From JANLYC01 sp963815445 (GTDB lineage: Bacteria; Actinomycetota; Actinomycetes; Propionibacteriales; Nocardioidaceae), in contig CAWFGV010000008.1 in assembly GCA_963815445.1 (NCBI GenBank), forward strand, positions 1 to 64,000: DNA of 64,000 nt, in the 5' to 3' direction. The notes under the pieces are model-generated. The model had not been told where the DNA came from. It saw nothing but the letters and a program-made list of their open reading frames with translations, and ran no database searches. Made by a program: the position numbers and the translations under genes. This document shows positions 13,727-23,173 of this stretch, in pieces (position 1 is the first letter of the stretch; every line of letters starts with the position of its first letter).

Positions 13727-14428
13727 CTACAGCGCGGTGACGTCGGAGACCAGCCATCGGTCGCCCGACCGCACCATCGTGAACACGACTCGGTTGAGAT
13801 AGGTCTGCGGCTCACGGTGGGCTGTCGTCGTACTCGTCATGTCAACGAACATCATCACATCGACCTTGGCGGGCGTCGCCGACACGACCCCGGACGCCTT
13901 GACCGAGGCGGCCACGTGCGCCTTGACCTGACCGGCCGGCTCCGTCAACAGCTGCTCGACGGTGCGCTGGAACTGCTGCGCATAATCGGGCGTCATGTAG
14001 CTCTCCGCCTGGTCGGCGTCGTGTTGCAGGGTCTTGTAGTCGTAGCCGAGCACGTGGTTGGCGGCCGTCTCGGCCTGCGCCGGCGCCTGGCTGAACGCGG
14101 ACGTGATGGCTGCTGACGTTGTCGTGCGCTGCTGAGTGACCCGGTGGGTTCGGAACCCGACGACCAGGTCGAAGGCCACCGCGGCGATCAGCAGGACGGC
14201 AAGACCGCCCAGCAGCCATCCTGGGATCGGACGCGGTGCGGGGTCAGCGGAGCCGGGCGCGGGTCGTCGCGCATCGGGCGACCGACCAGCCGATTCTGCG
14301 GCATCCGCGACCGGCTTCGACACCCGGGCCTCGGTGACGGGCGCGCCGGGCGTGCCGGTCGGTGGTGTCACCTGCGATCGACGCTCACCGGCGATCTTGC
14401 GCCGCCGTACGGGCTTGGAGTCATTCAT
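13727..14428 (-). CDS. Mce-associated membrane protein (second)
   Basis: 233-residue Mam-type protein and the last gene of the mce operon. It has a long basic/proline-rich cytosolic N-terminus, one transmembrane helix (GWLLGGLAVLLIAAVAFDLVV) near residues 72-92 and an exported C-terminal domain of the SnoaL/NTF2-like fold seen in Mce-associated proteins (AAANHVLGYDYKTLQHD, ending DRWLVSDVTAL). The ATG at 14428 follows GAGGAG and lies 11 bp after the upstream stop. Such proteins are thought to stabilise the Mce complex. It shares architecture with the preceding gene but little obvious identity. Confidence 0.8.
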   Translation of the reverse strand: MNDSKPVRRRKIAGERRSQVTPPTGTPGAPVTEARVSKPVADAAESAGRSPDARRPAPGSADPAPRPIPGWLLGGLAVLLIAAVAFDLVVGFRTHRVTQQRTTTSAAITSAFSQAPAQAETAANHVLGYDYKTLQHDADQAESYMTPDYAQQFQRTVEQLLTEPAGQVKAHVAASVKASGVVSATPAKVDVMMFVDMTSTTTAHREPQTYLNRVVFTMVRSGDRWLVSDVTAL

Positions 14429-14439
14429 GCAGTCGCTCC

Positions 14440-15036
14440 TCACGCCACCGAGGTGAAGTCGTCGACGAGCCAGTGGCCGGCGGTGTCCGGATCTGCCACG
14501 AGGCTCACCTTCCAGCGGAAATGTCGCACTCGCTCACCGAAGACCGAGGTGGCGTGCACGTCCGCGATGACCAGGGCAGTCGCAGAGGAGCTGTCGATCT
14601 GCGAGACAGCCGTCCGCAGCACCTTGGCGTCGGACTTCAGCTTGGTCGTCTTCATCGTTTTGACGATGCTGTCCACGAAGAGCCGGTTGGACTGAGCGAA
14701 GCTCGGCGTCAGCAGCCCGTCGAGCCGGCTCCGGTATCCGGCGATGTCATCGGAGGCGTAGGTGTTCACGTTCGCGACGAACGTCGCAGCCGCCGTCTGA
14801 ACCGCGCTGCGCGCCTTCAGCTCCTGGGCCATCGAGGCGTCGACCCGGCTCCCATCGGTGCTCGTGCCGCCGCGGCCGTCGACATACCGGACGCTCAACA
14901 CGATGCCGGCGACGATGGCGGCCACGAGCGCGCAGGCGAGCACGACAGCCAGGACCAGGGCGGTCCGGTCAGACAACCCAGGACCGACGGGGGTGATCTC
15001 GTCCGTCTCCCGGGCTCGCGTCTGGACGGCACTCAT
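14440..15036 (-). CDS. Mce-associated membrane protein (first)
   Basis: 198 residues. One TM helix (LVLAVVLACALVAAIVAGIV) around residues 27-46 is followed by an exported alpha+beta domain ending HWLVDDFTSVA, the layout of Mam proteins encoded after mceF. The ATG at 15036 overlaps the mceF stop as ATGA. It probably works with the other Mam protein as an accessory of the Mce lipid transporter. Confidence 0.82.
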   Translation of the reverse strand: MSAVQTRARETDEITPVGPGLSDRTALVLAVVLACALVAAIVAGIVLSVRYVDGRGGTSTDGSRVDASMAQELKARSAVQTAAATFVANVNTYASDDIAGYRSRLDGLLTPSFAQSNRLFVDSIVKTMKTTKLKSDAKVLRTAVSQIDSSSATALVIADVHATSVFGERVRHFRWKVSLVADPDTAGHWLVDDFTSVA

Positions 15037-16325
15037 CGGCTCGTCCTCGCCAGCGGACCGAGAAGCAGCCACTTCCACGAGTCCTCTCCCAATAGTTGCT
15101 GCTGACCGCCGACCTCGTGCCTGTTGGCCCCGGGTGCCGACGTCGCCGGCCTGAGTATGCCCGTCTCGGGATCGTACGCCGCCACGACAGGGCTCCGTCC
15201 CTTGCCCGGCGCACCGTAGGCAGGGGCGTTCTGTGCTCCCCGGGCGTCGCTCTGAGCCTGAGGTTCGGTGCACCGGGCGTTCATGTTCATTGGCACCTCG
15301 GAGGTGTTGTTGGGGTCGCGCTGCTGGGTGTTGTAACCGCGGTGACAGACCGGAGGGTCGTTGGTGAGAACCAACCCGAAGTGTGCGTCGTACAGACCGG
15401 TGGTCGGATCTTTGGCGACCACTGTGTAACCGCCTTCGACGACGTACGGGTAGACGACCAGGATCTGTTTGATGCCGTTCACCCGCGCCGAGGTGATCTC
15501 GTTGGTCGTGATCAGGTTGTTGATCAGCTCGGCCAGCGCCGCCTGGTTGTCCTGGATCAGGTTGCGGACGTCACGGGCCGCGACGCTGCCCTTGTCGATG
15601 ACCGTGCGCAGGTCAGCGTCGCTGTGCACGAGTGTCGTGCTGAAGCGGGCGAGGTCCTTGCTGAACGACCTGATCGCGGACTCGCTGTCGAGCTGGGTCT
15701 GCAGGGCGACCCGGCTGTTCTTGATGAGATCCCTGGTCACGCCGAGCTTGGCGTAGGCGGTCGTGATGAAGGAGTTGCTCGTGTCGATGATGGTGGCCAG
15801 GTCCGGGCCGGTGTCCTGGAAGGCCGTGCCGAGCTGGTCGATCACTGTGCGCAGGTCCTGCTTGTCGACGCTGTTGACCAGCTGGTCGAGGTCGATGAGC
15901 AGCGGTGTGGCCGCCAGCGGTGTCTTCGTGTCGTCGCGCGCTATCTCAGAGCCCTCGTGAAGGTAAGGCGCCTGGTCGGTCCGTGGTTGCAGGTCGACAT
16001 ACTGCTCGCCGATCGCAGACCGGTTCGCCACGACGGCCACGACGTCGGCCGGAATCTTGTTCTCGCTGTTGTCGATGCCCAGGTCGGCGTACACACCGTC
16101 CCCGGCCAGTCGCATGTCCTCCACACGACCGACGGACACGCCCCGGTAGGTGACTTCGGCGCCGACGAAGATGCCACCGGACTCAGCCAGGTCGGCCGAG
16201 ACCGTGTATGTCTCATCGGTGAAGAGCCGGTCGAGCTGCGCATACCGTGCTCCGACGTAGGAGATCCCGACCAGCGTGATCACCGCGAAGATGAGCAGCT
16301 GGATCTTGGTGGTGCGCGTGATCAC
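15033..16325 (-). CDS. mceF: Mce family protein MceF
   Basis: 430-residue sixth substrate-binding subunit of the Mce lipid importer. It has an N-terminal membrane anchor (IQLLIFAVITLVGISYVGARY), an MlaD/MCE domain (YTVSADLAESGGIFVGAEVT to about residue 115, with the motif GVSVGRV) and a long helical region that would form the channel. The GTG at 16325 overlaps the mceE stop as GTGA, which decides the start against longer upstream alternatives. The C-terminus is low in structure (prolines, glycines, QAQSDARGAQNAP), as in other MceF proteins. Confidence 0.9.
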   Translation of the reverse strand: MITRTTKIQLLIFAVITLVGISYVGARYAQLDRLFTDETYTVSADLAESGGIFVGAEVTYRGVSVGRVEDMRLAGDGVYADLGIDNSENKIPADVVAVVANRSAIGEQYVDLQPRTDQAPYLHEGSEIARDDTKTPLAATPLLIDLDQLVNSVDKQDLRTVIDQLGTAFQDTGPDLATIIDTSNSFITTAYAKLGVTRDLIKNSRVALQTQLDSESAIRSFSKDLARFSTTLVHSDADLRTVIDKGSVAARDVRNLIQDNQAALAELINNLITTNEITSARVNGIKQILVVYPYVVEGGYTVVAKDPTTGLYDAHFGLVLTNDPPVCHRGYNTQQRDPNNTSEVPMNMNARCTEPQAQSDARGAQNAPAYGAPGKGRSPVVAAYDPETGILRPATSAPGANRHEVGGQQQLLGEDSWKWLLLGPLARTSR

Positions 16326-17851
16326 CGTCGGCTCACCCCTTGTAAGAGCAGGAGGGCCAAGTCCTGGTCGAGCCCCCGGCGGCTGAACGCGTCCCGAAGA
16401 TAGCCGGGCTGGGGTCTGCACAGCACCGGTGCCATCGTGCACACCGGGTCGACCGGCCCCCCGCTGCTGCCTGTCGACGCCGTCGAACCCGCTGAGCCGC
16501 TGCACCCGAGCGGCAGCAGGCTGCACAGGAGCGTCACGAGGTTCTGACACCGCTTGGAGTCGGGGAAGTTCTGGCAGAACTTCTTGACCAGCGCCTTGCA
16601 CTTCGCACTGAGCGGGTTCTTCTTGCAGAACTTCTTGATCGGCTTCGAGCACCGCGGGGCGGTCGGGTCCTTCAGACACTTCACCACCGACGGGATGATG
16701 GTCGTGATGTCGGTGGGGACCGGGTTGGTGACGGTGGGGAGGGTGGGGAGCGTCGGCAAGGTGGACCCGGTGGGAAGGGTCGGGAGCGTCGGGCACGTCG
16801 GCAGCTGGGGAGCAAGGTCACAGGGGTCGGTGGGTCCGCCTGGGCCGGTCGGTATGCCGTCGAGGGTGATCTTGAGCTTGGCGCTGAGGTTGGTGTAGTC
16901 CCCCTGGTGGAGGTTGCGCGCTTCGGTCGGGCTGCTGCCGATCGCAGCATCGACAAAGGGGTAGGTCAGCAGCGCCTGGAGCGACTTCGGGATCGCGTCA
17001 CCGGCCCTGGCCACCTGGGTGAGGATCGGATCGAGGGCCCGCAGGTTGGCCAGCGTGTCCTGCTTGCTCGCCTTGATGACCCGGACCGCGATCGGGCTCA
17101 GTCGATCAAGCCCCTCGAGCATCTTCACGAGCCCCGACCGTTGCTGGTTGAGCACCTTCAGAGCCCCAGGAAGCTGGTCGAGCGTGCGGACGATGGTCGC
17201 CTTCTGGGCCTTCACCGCGACCGCGAGCTTGTTGACCGACCGGATGGCGACGACGATGTCCTGCTTGTTCTGGTCGAGCTGACCCATGAACGTGTCCAGC
17301 TGGCTCAGCACGCTCCGTACCTGAGGTTCACGACCGTCGAGAGCGTTGTTGAGCTCCTGCGCGATCGTCTTGAGCTGGGCTACCCCACCGCCGTTCAGCA
17401 GTAGGGAGAGTGCCCCGAGCACCTCTTCGACCTCGGGATTGCGGCCTGTGCGTGACAACGGGATCGTGGCACCGTCGACCAGGATGCCGGTGGGCGCCTC
17501 ATCGGTGGGCGGTGCGAGGTCGACGAACTTCTCGCCCAGCAGGCTGGTCTGCCGGATCAGGGCGACGCTGTTGGCGGGCAGCGACACGTCCCCGTTGAGC
17601 CGGACCGTGACCACCGCGGTGAAGCCGTCCAGGCCGACGCTGTCGACCTTGCCCACCGTCACTTCGTCGACCTTCACGGCGGACTGCGGAACAAGGTCGA
17701 GGACGTCGCGGAACTCGATGCTGACGGCATAGGAGTGATCGCCCACGTCGGCACCGCCAGGCAAGGGCAGGCTCGAGACGGAGAAGTCGCAGGCGCCGAG
17801 CGTGAGGGCCAGCACCACAGCCACTGCGACGGCTCGTAACATCGCTTTCAC
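16322..17851 (-). CDS. mceE: Mce family lipoprotein MceE with Cys-rich repeat tail
   Basis: 509-residue lipoprotein member of the Mce set. Signal peptide with lipobox LTLGACD puts the lipidated Cys at residue 21. The MCE domain (VDEVTVGKVDSVGLDGF) and helical region follow to about residue 340. The last third is unusual: a TLPTLP-type repeat linker, then residues 391-450 with eight cysteines at 392, 401, 409, 418, 426, 435, 443 and 450, spaced 9-8-9-8-9-8-7. This is a 17-residue repeat with two Cys per unit. It starts GTG 17851, overlapping mceD as GTGA. The tail is not part of the standard family description known to me. Confidence 0.9.
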   Translation of the reverse strand: MKAMLRAVAVAVVLALTLGACDFSVSSLPLPGGADVGDHSYAVSIEFRDVLDLVPQSAVKVDEVTVGKVDSVGLDGFTAVVTVRLNGDVSLPANSVALIRQTSLLGEKFVDLAPPTDEAPTGILVDGATIPLSRTGRNPEVEEVLGALSLLLNGGGVAQLKTIAQELNNALDGREPQVRSVLSQLDTFMGQLDQNKQDIVVAIRSVNKLAVAVKAQKATIVRTLDQLPGALKVLNQQRSGLVKMLEGLDRLSPIAVRVIKASKQDTLANLRALDPILTQVARAGDAIPKSLQALLTYPFVDAAIGSSPTEARNLHQGDYTNLSAKLKITLDGIPTGPGGPTDPCDLAPQLPTCPTLPTLPTGSTLPTLPTLPTVTNPVPTDITTIIPSVVKCLKDPTAPRCSKPIKKFCKKNPLSAKCKALVKKFCQNFPDSKRCQNLVTLLCSLLPLGCSGSAGSTASTGSSGGPVDPVCTMAPVLCRPQPGYLRDAFSRRGLDQDLALLLLQGVSRR

Positions 17852-19047
17852 CGCTTGACCTCGATGAGGCCGGCCAGCGTCTTGTCGATCTTCTCGACCT
17901 GCACCGGCCCGATCTGCTTGTACACGAACGGGGCCCCGCGGTTGAGACTCGACTTCGGAAGCGTGGCGAAGATCCGTTTGATGGCGTCACAGGTCTGCGC
18001 CGGGTTGCCGCCCTGCTCGACGATCGCGCACAGCACCAGCGCAGGGTCGTTGGTGAGCTGGTTGAGGTTCTCGCCGATGTTGCTGCGCTGGTCCAGGGTC
18101 CCGCTTCGCGGGTTGTAGGCCAGCATCAGGTTGTTGAGGGCCAGCGGTGCGACGTCGAGCGACTCTTTCAGGGCGTCCCGCTGGTGGACCAGGATGCGTG
18201 TCACCTTCGTCAGACCTTGGATGTTCTGGCTCAAGGCGTCCTTGTTGTCCTCGACGAACTGCGACACAGCCGTCAATGCCGTACCGAGGTTGTCGAGGGC
18301 GAGTGCGAGATCCTTGCGTTCATCCGACAGCAGACCCGCCACGTTCTCGAGGTTGGTGTTGAACGAGCGGACGCTCTGGTCGTTCTTGGCGAGCATGCCG
18401 ACGAACCGATTGAGCTGGGTCACCGTCGAGAAGAGCGCGTCCTTGTTGTCAGACAGCGTGCTCGTGAAGGTCCCGAGGTTCTTGATCGTCTCGTGCAGCT
18501 GGGCGCCGTTGCCATCGAGGTTGGCCGCCGAGACGGAGATCAGGTTGTCCAACGCGCCCTGCTTGTTGGCGCCGTTGGGCCCGAGGGCCACGCTCAGGTC
18601 GTCGAGGCTCTGGTAGATCTCGTCGAGCTCGACCGGCGTGGCCGTCCGGTCGGTGTCCAGCACCGCGCCGTCAGCCAGTCGCTGACCGCCGGTGTAGACC
18701 GGTGTGAGCTGGACGAACCGGTCACCGACGATGGCCGGTGAGATGATGACCGCCTTGGCATCGGCCGGGACGTCGTAGCGGCTCTCGTAGTTCATGGTGA
18801 CCTTGACACGGTCACCCGCAGGTTCGATCGCCTCGACGTGCCCGACCGTGACACCGAGGATCCGAACCTCGGAACCAGAGTAGAGCGCCACCGTGCGGGG
18901 GAAGTACGCCGTCAGCTCGTTGGTGGCGGGAGCGGGGCGCATCGTCCAGAGCAGCGCCGCGACGAGCGCGACGAGCAGGGCACCGACGACGAGCCTGGGG
19001 ACGGCCACCAACCGATCGATCAGGGAGGGCCTCGACACAGCCATCAT
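17848..19047 (-). CDS. mceD: Mce family protein MceD
   Basis: 399 residues: an N-terminal TM anchor (LVVGALLVALVAALLWTM), an MCE domain (ELTAYFPRTVALYSGSEVRI, GVTVGHVEAIEPAGDRV), then a long alpha-helical region rich in heptad-like leucines. The ATG at 19047 overlaps the mceC stop (ATGA); the second ATG at 19044 is a possible alternative. One of six Mce subunits thought to build a hetero-hexameric lipid conduit across the envelope. Confidence 0.9.
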   Translation of the reverse strand: MMAVSRPSLIDRLVAVPRLVVGALLVALVAALLWTMRPAPATNELTAYFPRTVALYSGSEVRILGVTVGHVEAIEPAGDRVKVTMNYESRYDVPADAKAVIISPAIVGDRFVQLTPVYTGGQRLADGAVLDTDRTATPVELDEIYQSLDDLSVALGPNGANKQGALDNLISVSAANLDGNGAQLHETIKNLGTFTSTLSDNKDALFSTVTQLNRFVGMLAKNDQSVRSFNTNLENVAGLLSDERKDLALALDNLGTALTAVSQFVEDNKDALSQNIQGLTKVTRILVHQRDALKESLDVAPLALNNLMLAYNPRSGTLDQRSNIGENLNQLTNDPALVLCAIVEQGGNPAQTCDAIKRIFATLPKSSLNRGAPFVYKQIGPVQVEKIDKTLAGLIEVKR

Positions 19048-20024
19048 GGCCCCCCCGTCGTACCGGCGAGGTTCGGCACCGGCGGCAGGTTCTGGACGTA
19101 GGTGTCGAACCATGGTCCGGTGCCCAGCGTGTTCGCGAAGACGCGGTAGAACGGCGCCATCAGGCGCAGGCTGTCGTCGAGCTGCTCCTGCCGGTCGTTG
19201 AGCAGGTTGACGACGTTGTGCAGGTGGTCCAGGGCGGGTTTGAGGTCGGCACGCGTGTCCTTGACCAACCCGGTCAGCTGTCGTGACAACGTCGTCGTGC
19301 TGACGAGCAGGTTGTGGATGGCGTCCCTGCGGGCATAGACAGCCTGCAGCAGCACGTTCCCGTCCTTGAACAGCAGCCGGAGGTTCTGGTTGCGGTCGGC
19401 GAGGACCTTGGAAAGCTTGGCTGCGTTGGTCAACAGACTGTTGAGCTGCGCGTCGCGGGCGGCCACGTTGCGGCTCAGCCGGGACAGGCCGACCAGGCTG
19501 CCCCTGACCTCGTCAGGAGTGTTGCGAAACAGGTCCGCCAGCGTGTTGAGCGACGTGGCCAACCGGCCCGTCTTGATGCGCTGCTCGGTGCTGGCCAGGC
19601 CGCTGAACGCCTCGACCACGTCGTACGGCGAGGCCGTGCGCGACACGGGGATCTCCGCCTCGGCAGGGAGCTGGCCGTTCCCGGCAGGTTCGAGGGCCAG
19701 GTACATCGCGCCAAGCAGGGTCTTGACCCGGATCGAGGCACCCGTCTGGCTTCCGAAGTCCGTGCCACTGTCGACGCGGAACTTCACGAGTACATGCCCG
19801 GCGTCCAACGTGACGTCCTCGACCTGCCCGACGCGGACGCCGGCCACCCGCACCTCGTCGTTGACCTTCAGCCCGCCTGCCTCGCTGAACTGGGCGTAGT
19901 AGACATCCCCGCCACCGATGAGGGGCAGGTCCTGGGCGCGGAACGCCGCCAGCATGAACAAGGCGATGACGACCAGGCCGGCCGCGCCGATGGTGACGGG
20001 GTTGCGCTCACGGAAGGGCCTCAC
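19044..20024 (-). CDS. mceC: Mce family protein MceC
   Basis: 326 residues from GTG 20024, which overlaps mceB (GTGA). TM anchor at residues 11-28, MCE domain with QFSEAGGLKVNDEVRVAGVR and the motif GVRVGQVEDV, then helical repeats. Mature length is short for the family, ending in a Pro/Gly tail (PPVPNLAGTTGGP). Lipid-binding subunit of the importer encoded around it. Confidence 0.9.
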   Translation of the reverse strand: MRPFRERNPVTIGAAGLVVIALFMLAAFRAQDLPLIGGGDVYYAQFSEAGGLKVNDEVRVAGVRVGQVEDVTLDAGHVLVKFRVDSGTDFGSQTGASIRVKTLLGAMYLALEPAGNGQLPAEAEIPVSRTASPYDVVEAFSGLASTEQRIKTGRLATSLNTLADLFRNTPDEVRGSLVGLSRLSRNVAARDAQLNSLLTNAAKLSKVLADRNQNLRLLFKDGNVLLQAVYARRDAIHNLLVSTTTLSRQLTGLVKDTRADLKPALDHLHNVVNLLNDRQEQLDDSLRLMAPFYRVFANTLGTGPWFDTYVQNLPPVPNLAGTTGGP

Positions 20025-21067
20025 CCGAGATCACATCGCGGCGTGTTGGTGTTGTAGTCAACGGGGATCGTCAGCTTCTTGTGAGCGACTCCAGGGAGGG
20101 TGACCGTGCCCCGGAAGTTGCACAGGTAGAAGTTGAACCAGGAGCCATAGGCAGCGGTGCGCCCGATCTTCTGCAGCTTCAGGGGGAGGATCTGCAGCGC
20201 CTTGTCGATCTCCGGCCGGTTCTTGTCCAGGGTCCTGGTCACCCTGCGCAGCTGCGCGATGTCGCGGGCCAACGGTGCTCGCGCGTCCTTGACCAGACCG
20301 GCCGTCTGGACGGCCAGGTCGGACACGTCGTTGAGCGAGCCGAGGATGGCTTCGCGATCGCCCTTCAAGCCGGACACGAACTGCTGGAGCTCGACGATCA
20401 GGCTCGACAGCTCCTGATCGCGGTCGCCGAGCGTGACGAGCACGTCGTTGAGGTTGGTGATGAGCTGGCCGACGACCTTGTCACGATCAGCCAGCGCGTT
20501 GGTGACCGACGCCGTCGACTGGAGCAGGCTCTCGACGGTTCCGCCCTCGCCCTGGAACACCTGGATGATCTCGTAGGACAGCTTGTTGATGTCGTCGGGT
20601 GACAGCGCTGCGAACAGCGGTTTGAACCCGTTGAACAGAACGGTCAGGTCGAGAGCCGGCGAGGTCTGCGACAGCGGGATCGTGTCACCCTCCGCGAGCG
20701 GCGCCGACGAGCCGGATCCCTGAGTGATCGCTATGTAGCGCTGTCCCACGAGGTTGCGGTAACGGATGGTGGCGTCGGTCGCCTGGTTGAGCTGCGAGTC
20801 CGAGTCGACGCTGAAGGTGACGAGAGCGTCGTTGCGCCGGTAGATCTCGATCTTCTTCACAGACCCAACGCGAACGCCGGAGATGCGGACGTCATCACCT
20901 TTGTTGAGCCCGGTGACGTCGCTGAATACGGCCTTGTACTGCGTCGTCTGCCCGAACGAGATGTTGCCGATCGTGATCACGAGCAGTCCGGTAGCCAGCG
21001 AGGTCACGACCATGAAGATCGTCAGCTTGACCGCGGCGATGGTTGTCTTGGTGTCGAGCAGCTTCAC
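20021..21067 (-). CDS. mceB: Mce family protein MceB
   Basis: 348 residues: TM anchor (LTIFMVVTSLATGLLVITIG), MCE domain (AVFSDVTGLNKGDDVRISGV, RVGSVKKIEI), then helical channel region, ending with two cysteines (YLCNFRG and TPRCDLG) that could form a disulfide outside the membrane. It overlaps mceA and mceC by 4 bp each, so the six mce genes are translationally coupled. Confidence 0.9.
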   Translation of the reverse strand: MKLLDTKTTIAAVKLTIFMVVTSLATGLLVITIGNISFGQTTQYKAVFSDVTGLNKGDDVRISGVRVGSVKKIEIYRRNDALVTFSVDSDSQLNQATDATIRYRNLVGQRYIAITQGSGSSAPLAEGDTIPLSQTSPALDLTVLFNGFKPLFAALSPDDINKLSYEIIQVFQGEGGTVESLLQSTASVTNALADRDKVVGQLITNLNDVLVTLGDRDQELSSLIVELQQFVSGLKGDREAILGSLNDVSDLAVQTAGLVKDARAPLARDIAQLRRVTRTLDKNRPEIDKALQILPLKLQKIGRTAAYGSWFNFYLCNFRGTVTLPGVAHKKLTIPVDYNTNTPRCDLG

Positions 21068-22344
21068 CGCACGCTCACCTGCATCCCACGCATGATCGGC
21101 CCGAGCAGCAAGGTCGCGATGTCGGGAACATCGTCGGCGCTGATCTTGAGCACCGGTCCGGCGAGCGCGTCGATGACGTGCTGTTCGGCTGCCGTTCCGG
21201 CGTATCCGGAGGTGAGGTCGTAGTTCGGCGTGGGCCGGTACTTGCCGTGCGTGGTCTTGACCCCGTCATCCACTTGGCCGGGCGCCGGCTGCGGTCCCGG
21301 GTTTCGCTGGGAGTACGGCGGACTGGGCAGTGTCTCGCAGTGCGGCCCGTTGTCGGCGCCGTAGACCGGGTCATCTGCCGGGCTGTAACCGGTTGGTTGG
21401 TTGGGGAGGGTCTCGACCGTGATGTGCAGGGTGTAGTCGCGGTAGGCCTCGCTCATGCGCGGGATCCAGTTGGCTATTCCCTCGGCAAGACAGGGGTACT
21501 CCGGTGCGTACTCCGCGAGCGCGTTGACCGTCGGGAGTGAGACCCGACCCAGCCGGATGATGTTGTCACCGTTGGCCTGCAGGAAGTCGCGGGTGGTGCC
21601 CGACAGGCCCGCCACGTCGTCGAAGAGCGCAGCGAGCTCCTGCTGCTTGTCGACGATGGTCTGGCCGGTGACCACCTGGTTGTCGAGCGTGCGGGCCAGG
21701 TCGGGAAGCACCCCGCGGTACTCGTCGGACACCCGCGACAGCAGTGTCAGGTCCTTGACGATGGAGGGCACCAGCGGGTTGAGCTGCTTGAGATAGCTGT
21801 CCAGCCGCACGAGGTTGTCACCGAGCTCGTTGCCGCGTCCCTCCAGGGCGGTCGACAGGGCGTTCAGTGTGTAGGACAGCTGGACCGGCCGGACTGCCGT
21901 GAGCAACGGATAGGTGTCCGACAGCACCTTTTCGACCTCGATCGAGACCGCAGACTGCTTGATCACGTCCCCGGCCGCGATCGGTCTCGCCGATGGATCG
22001 GCCGGGATGTCGAGCTCGACATACTTCTGGCCGAACAAGGTCTTCGGCAGGATCCGCGCGGACACGTTGCTCGGGATGGAGCCGACCTCGCCCGCTGAGA
22101 GGGCCAGGTCGAGCCGGGCACCATCGCCTTCTGAGGTGATCGAACGGACCTCACCGACGATGACCCCACGCACCTTGACGTCCGCATGCAGCGGGAGCTG
22201 CAGGCCAGCCCTCGATGCGGTCACATCGACGTGAACCACGTTGGCGAACGTCTTGTTGAAGATGGCATAGGTCAGCCAGCTGGCCGCCAGGAGCAGACCG
22301 ATGAACACCACACCGAGAAGGCGATGCCGGAGCGTTGCCGCCAT
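21064..22344 (-). CDS. mceA: Mce family protein MceA
   Basis: 426 residues. ATG 22344 overlaps the permease stop (TGATG). TM anchor LLGVVFIGLLLAASWLTYAI at the N-terminus, MCE domain (ASRAGLQLPLHADVKVRGVI, VGEVRSITSEGDG), helical region, and a proline-rich, possibly exposed C-terminal domain with three Cys (EYPCLAEG, GPHCETLP and others). First and usually most conserved Mce subunit. The order yrbE-yrbE-mceA-F is canonical. Confidence 0.91.
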   Translation of the reverse strand: MAATLRHRLLGVVFIGLLLAASWLTYAIFNKTFANVVHVDVTASRAGLQLPLHADVKVRGVIVGEVRSITSEGDGARLDLALSAGEVGSIPSNVSARILPKTLFGQKYVELDIPADPSARPIAAGDVIKQSAVSIEVEKVLSDTYPLLTAVRPVQLSYTLNALSTALEGRGNELGDNLVRLDSYLKQLNPLVPSIVKDLTLLSRVSDEYRGVLPDLARTLDNQVVTGQTIVDKQQELAALFDDVAGLSGTTRDFLQANGDNIIRLGRVSLPTVNALAEYAPEYPCLAEGIANWIPRMSEAYRDYTLHITVETLPNQPTGYSPADDPVYGADNGPHCETLPSPPYSQRNPGPQPAPGQVDDGVKTTHGKYRPTPNYDLTSGYAGTAAEQHVIDALAGPVLKISADDVPDIATLLLGPIMRGMQVSVR

Positions 22345-23171
22345 CAGCCGGCCAGCCGCACGGTGGTGGTCGTGCCCCAGATCGCCATGGACAGAAACAG
22401 GTCGATCACGTTGATCGCGACGATCGACGTCCGGACGGCCCGACCGACCGCTACACCGACGCCGGCCGGGCCACCTGACGCGTGGTAGCCGTGGTAGCAG
22501 TGGATCAAGATGACGACCACGGCGAAGATGAGCACCTTGCCGAACGACCACAAGACGTCGCCGGGTGGCAGGAACAGCGTGAAGTAGTGGTCGTAGGTGC
22601 CCTGACTCTGGCCGTAGAACTTCGTCACCACGAGCCTGGTCGCGAAGTACGACGACAGCAGTCCGACGATGTAGAGCGGGATGACTGCGACGAGTCCGGC
22701 GATGATGCGCGTCGTGACGAGGAACGGCAGGGACGGGATCGCCATGACCTCGAGGGCGTCCACCTCCTCACTGATCCGCATGGCGCCGAGCTGCGCCGTG
22801 AAGCCGCACCCCACCGTGGCTGCAAGCGCGATCCCGGCGACGAGCGGCGAGATCTCGCGGGTGTTGAAGTAGGCAGACACGAAGCCCGAGAACAGGGCCG
22901 TCCCGATCTGGTTGAGTGCCGCGTAGCCCTGCAGCCCGACCTCGGTGCCGGTGAAGAACGCCAGGGCGGTGATGACGCCCACGCTGCCTCCGATGACAGC
23001 GAGTGCACCTGAGCCCAACGTGACTTCGGCGAGCAGCCGTAGGATCTCCTTGCGGTAGCGGCGCAGCACGCGCGGGGTCCACGCCAGCGCACGCAGGTAG
23101 AACGCCAGCTCGCTGCCGAGGTTGTCCAGCGCCGAAAGCGGCCGGCGGTAGACGGTGCGCAGGTCAGCCAT
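22344..23171 (-). CDS. yrbEB: MlaE/YrbE-type permease, second copy
   Basis: 275-residue ABC-type permease subunit of the Mce importer. The MlaE signature region is present (EEVDALEVMAIPSLPFLVTTR), which contacts the ATPase, with about five TM helices. ATG 23171 sits 2 bp after the preceding stop and is preceded by GGAGGG. It would pair with the first YrbE as a heterodimer driven by the ATPase encoded at the head of the operon. Confidence 0.92.
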   Translation of the reverse strand: MADLRTVYRRPLSALDNLGSELAFYLRALAWTPRVLRRYRKEILRLLAEVTLGSGALAVIGGSVGVITALAFFTGTEVGLQGYAALNQIGTALFSGFVSAYFNTREISPLVAGIALAATVGCGFTAQLGAMRISEEVDALEVMAIPSLPFLVTTRIIAGLVAVIPLYIVGLLSSYFATRLVVTKFYGQSQGTYDHYFTLFLPPGDVLWSFGKVLIFAVVVILIHCYHGYHASGGPAGVGVAVGRAVRTSIVAINVIDLFLSMAIWGTTTTVRLAG

Positions 23172-23173
23172 TC

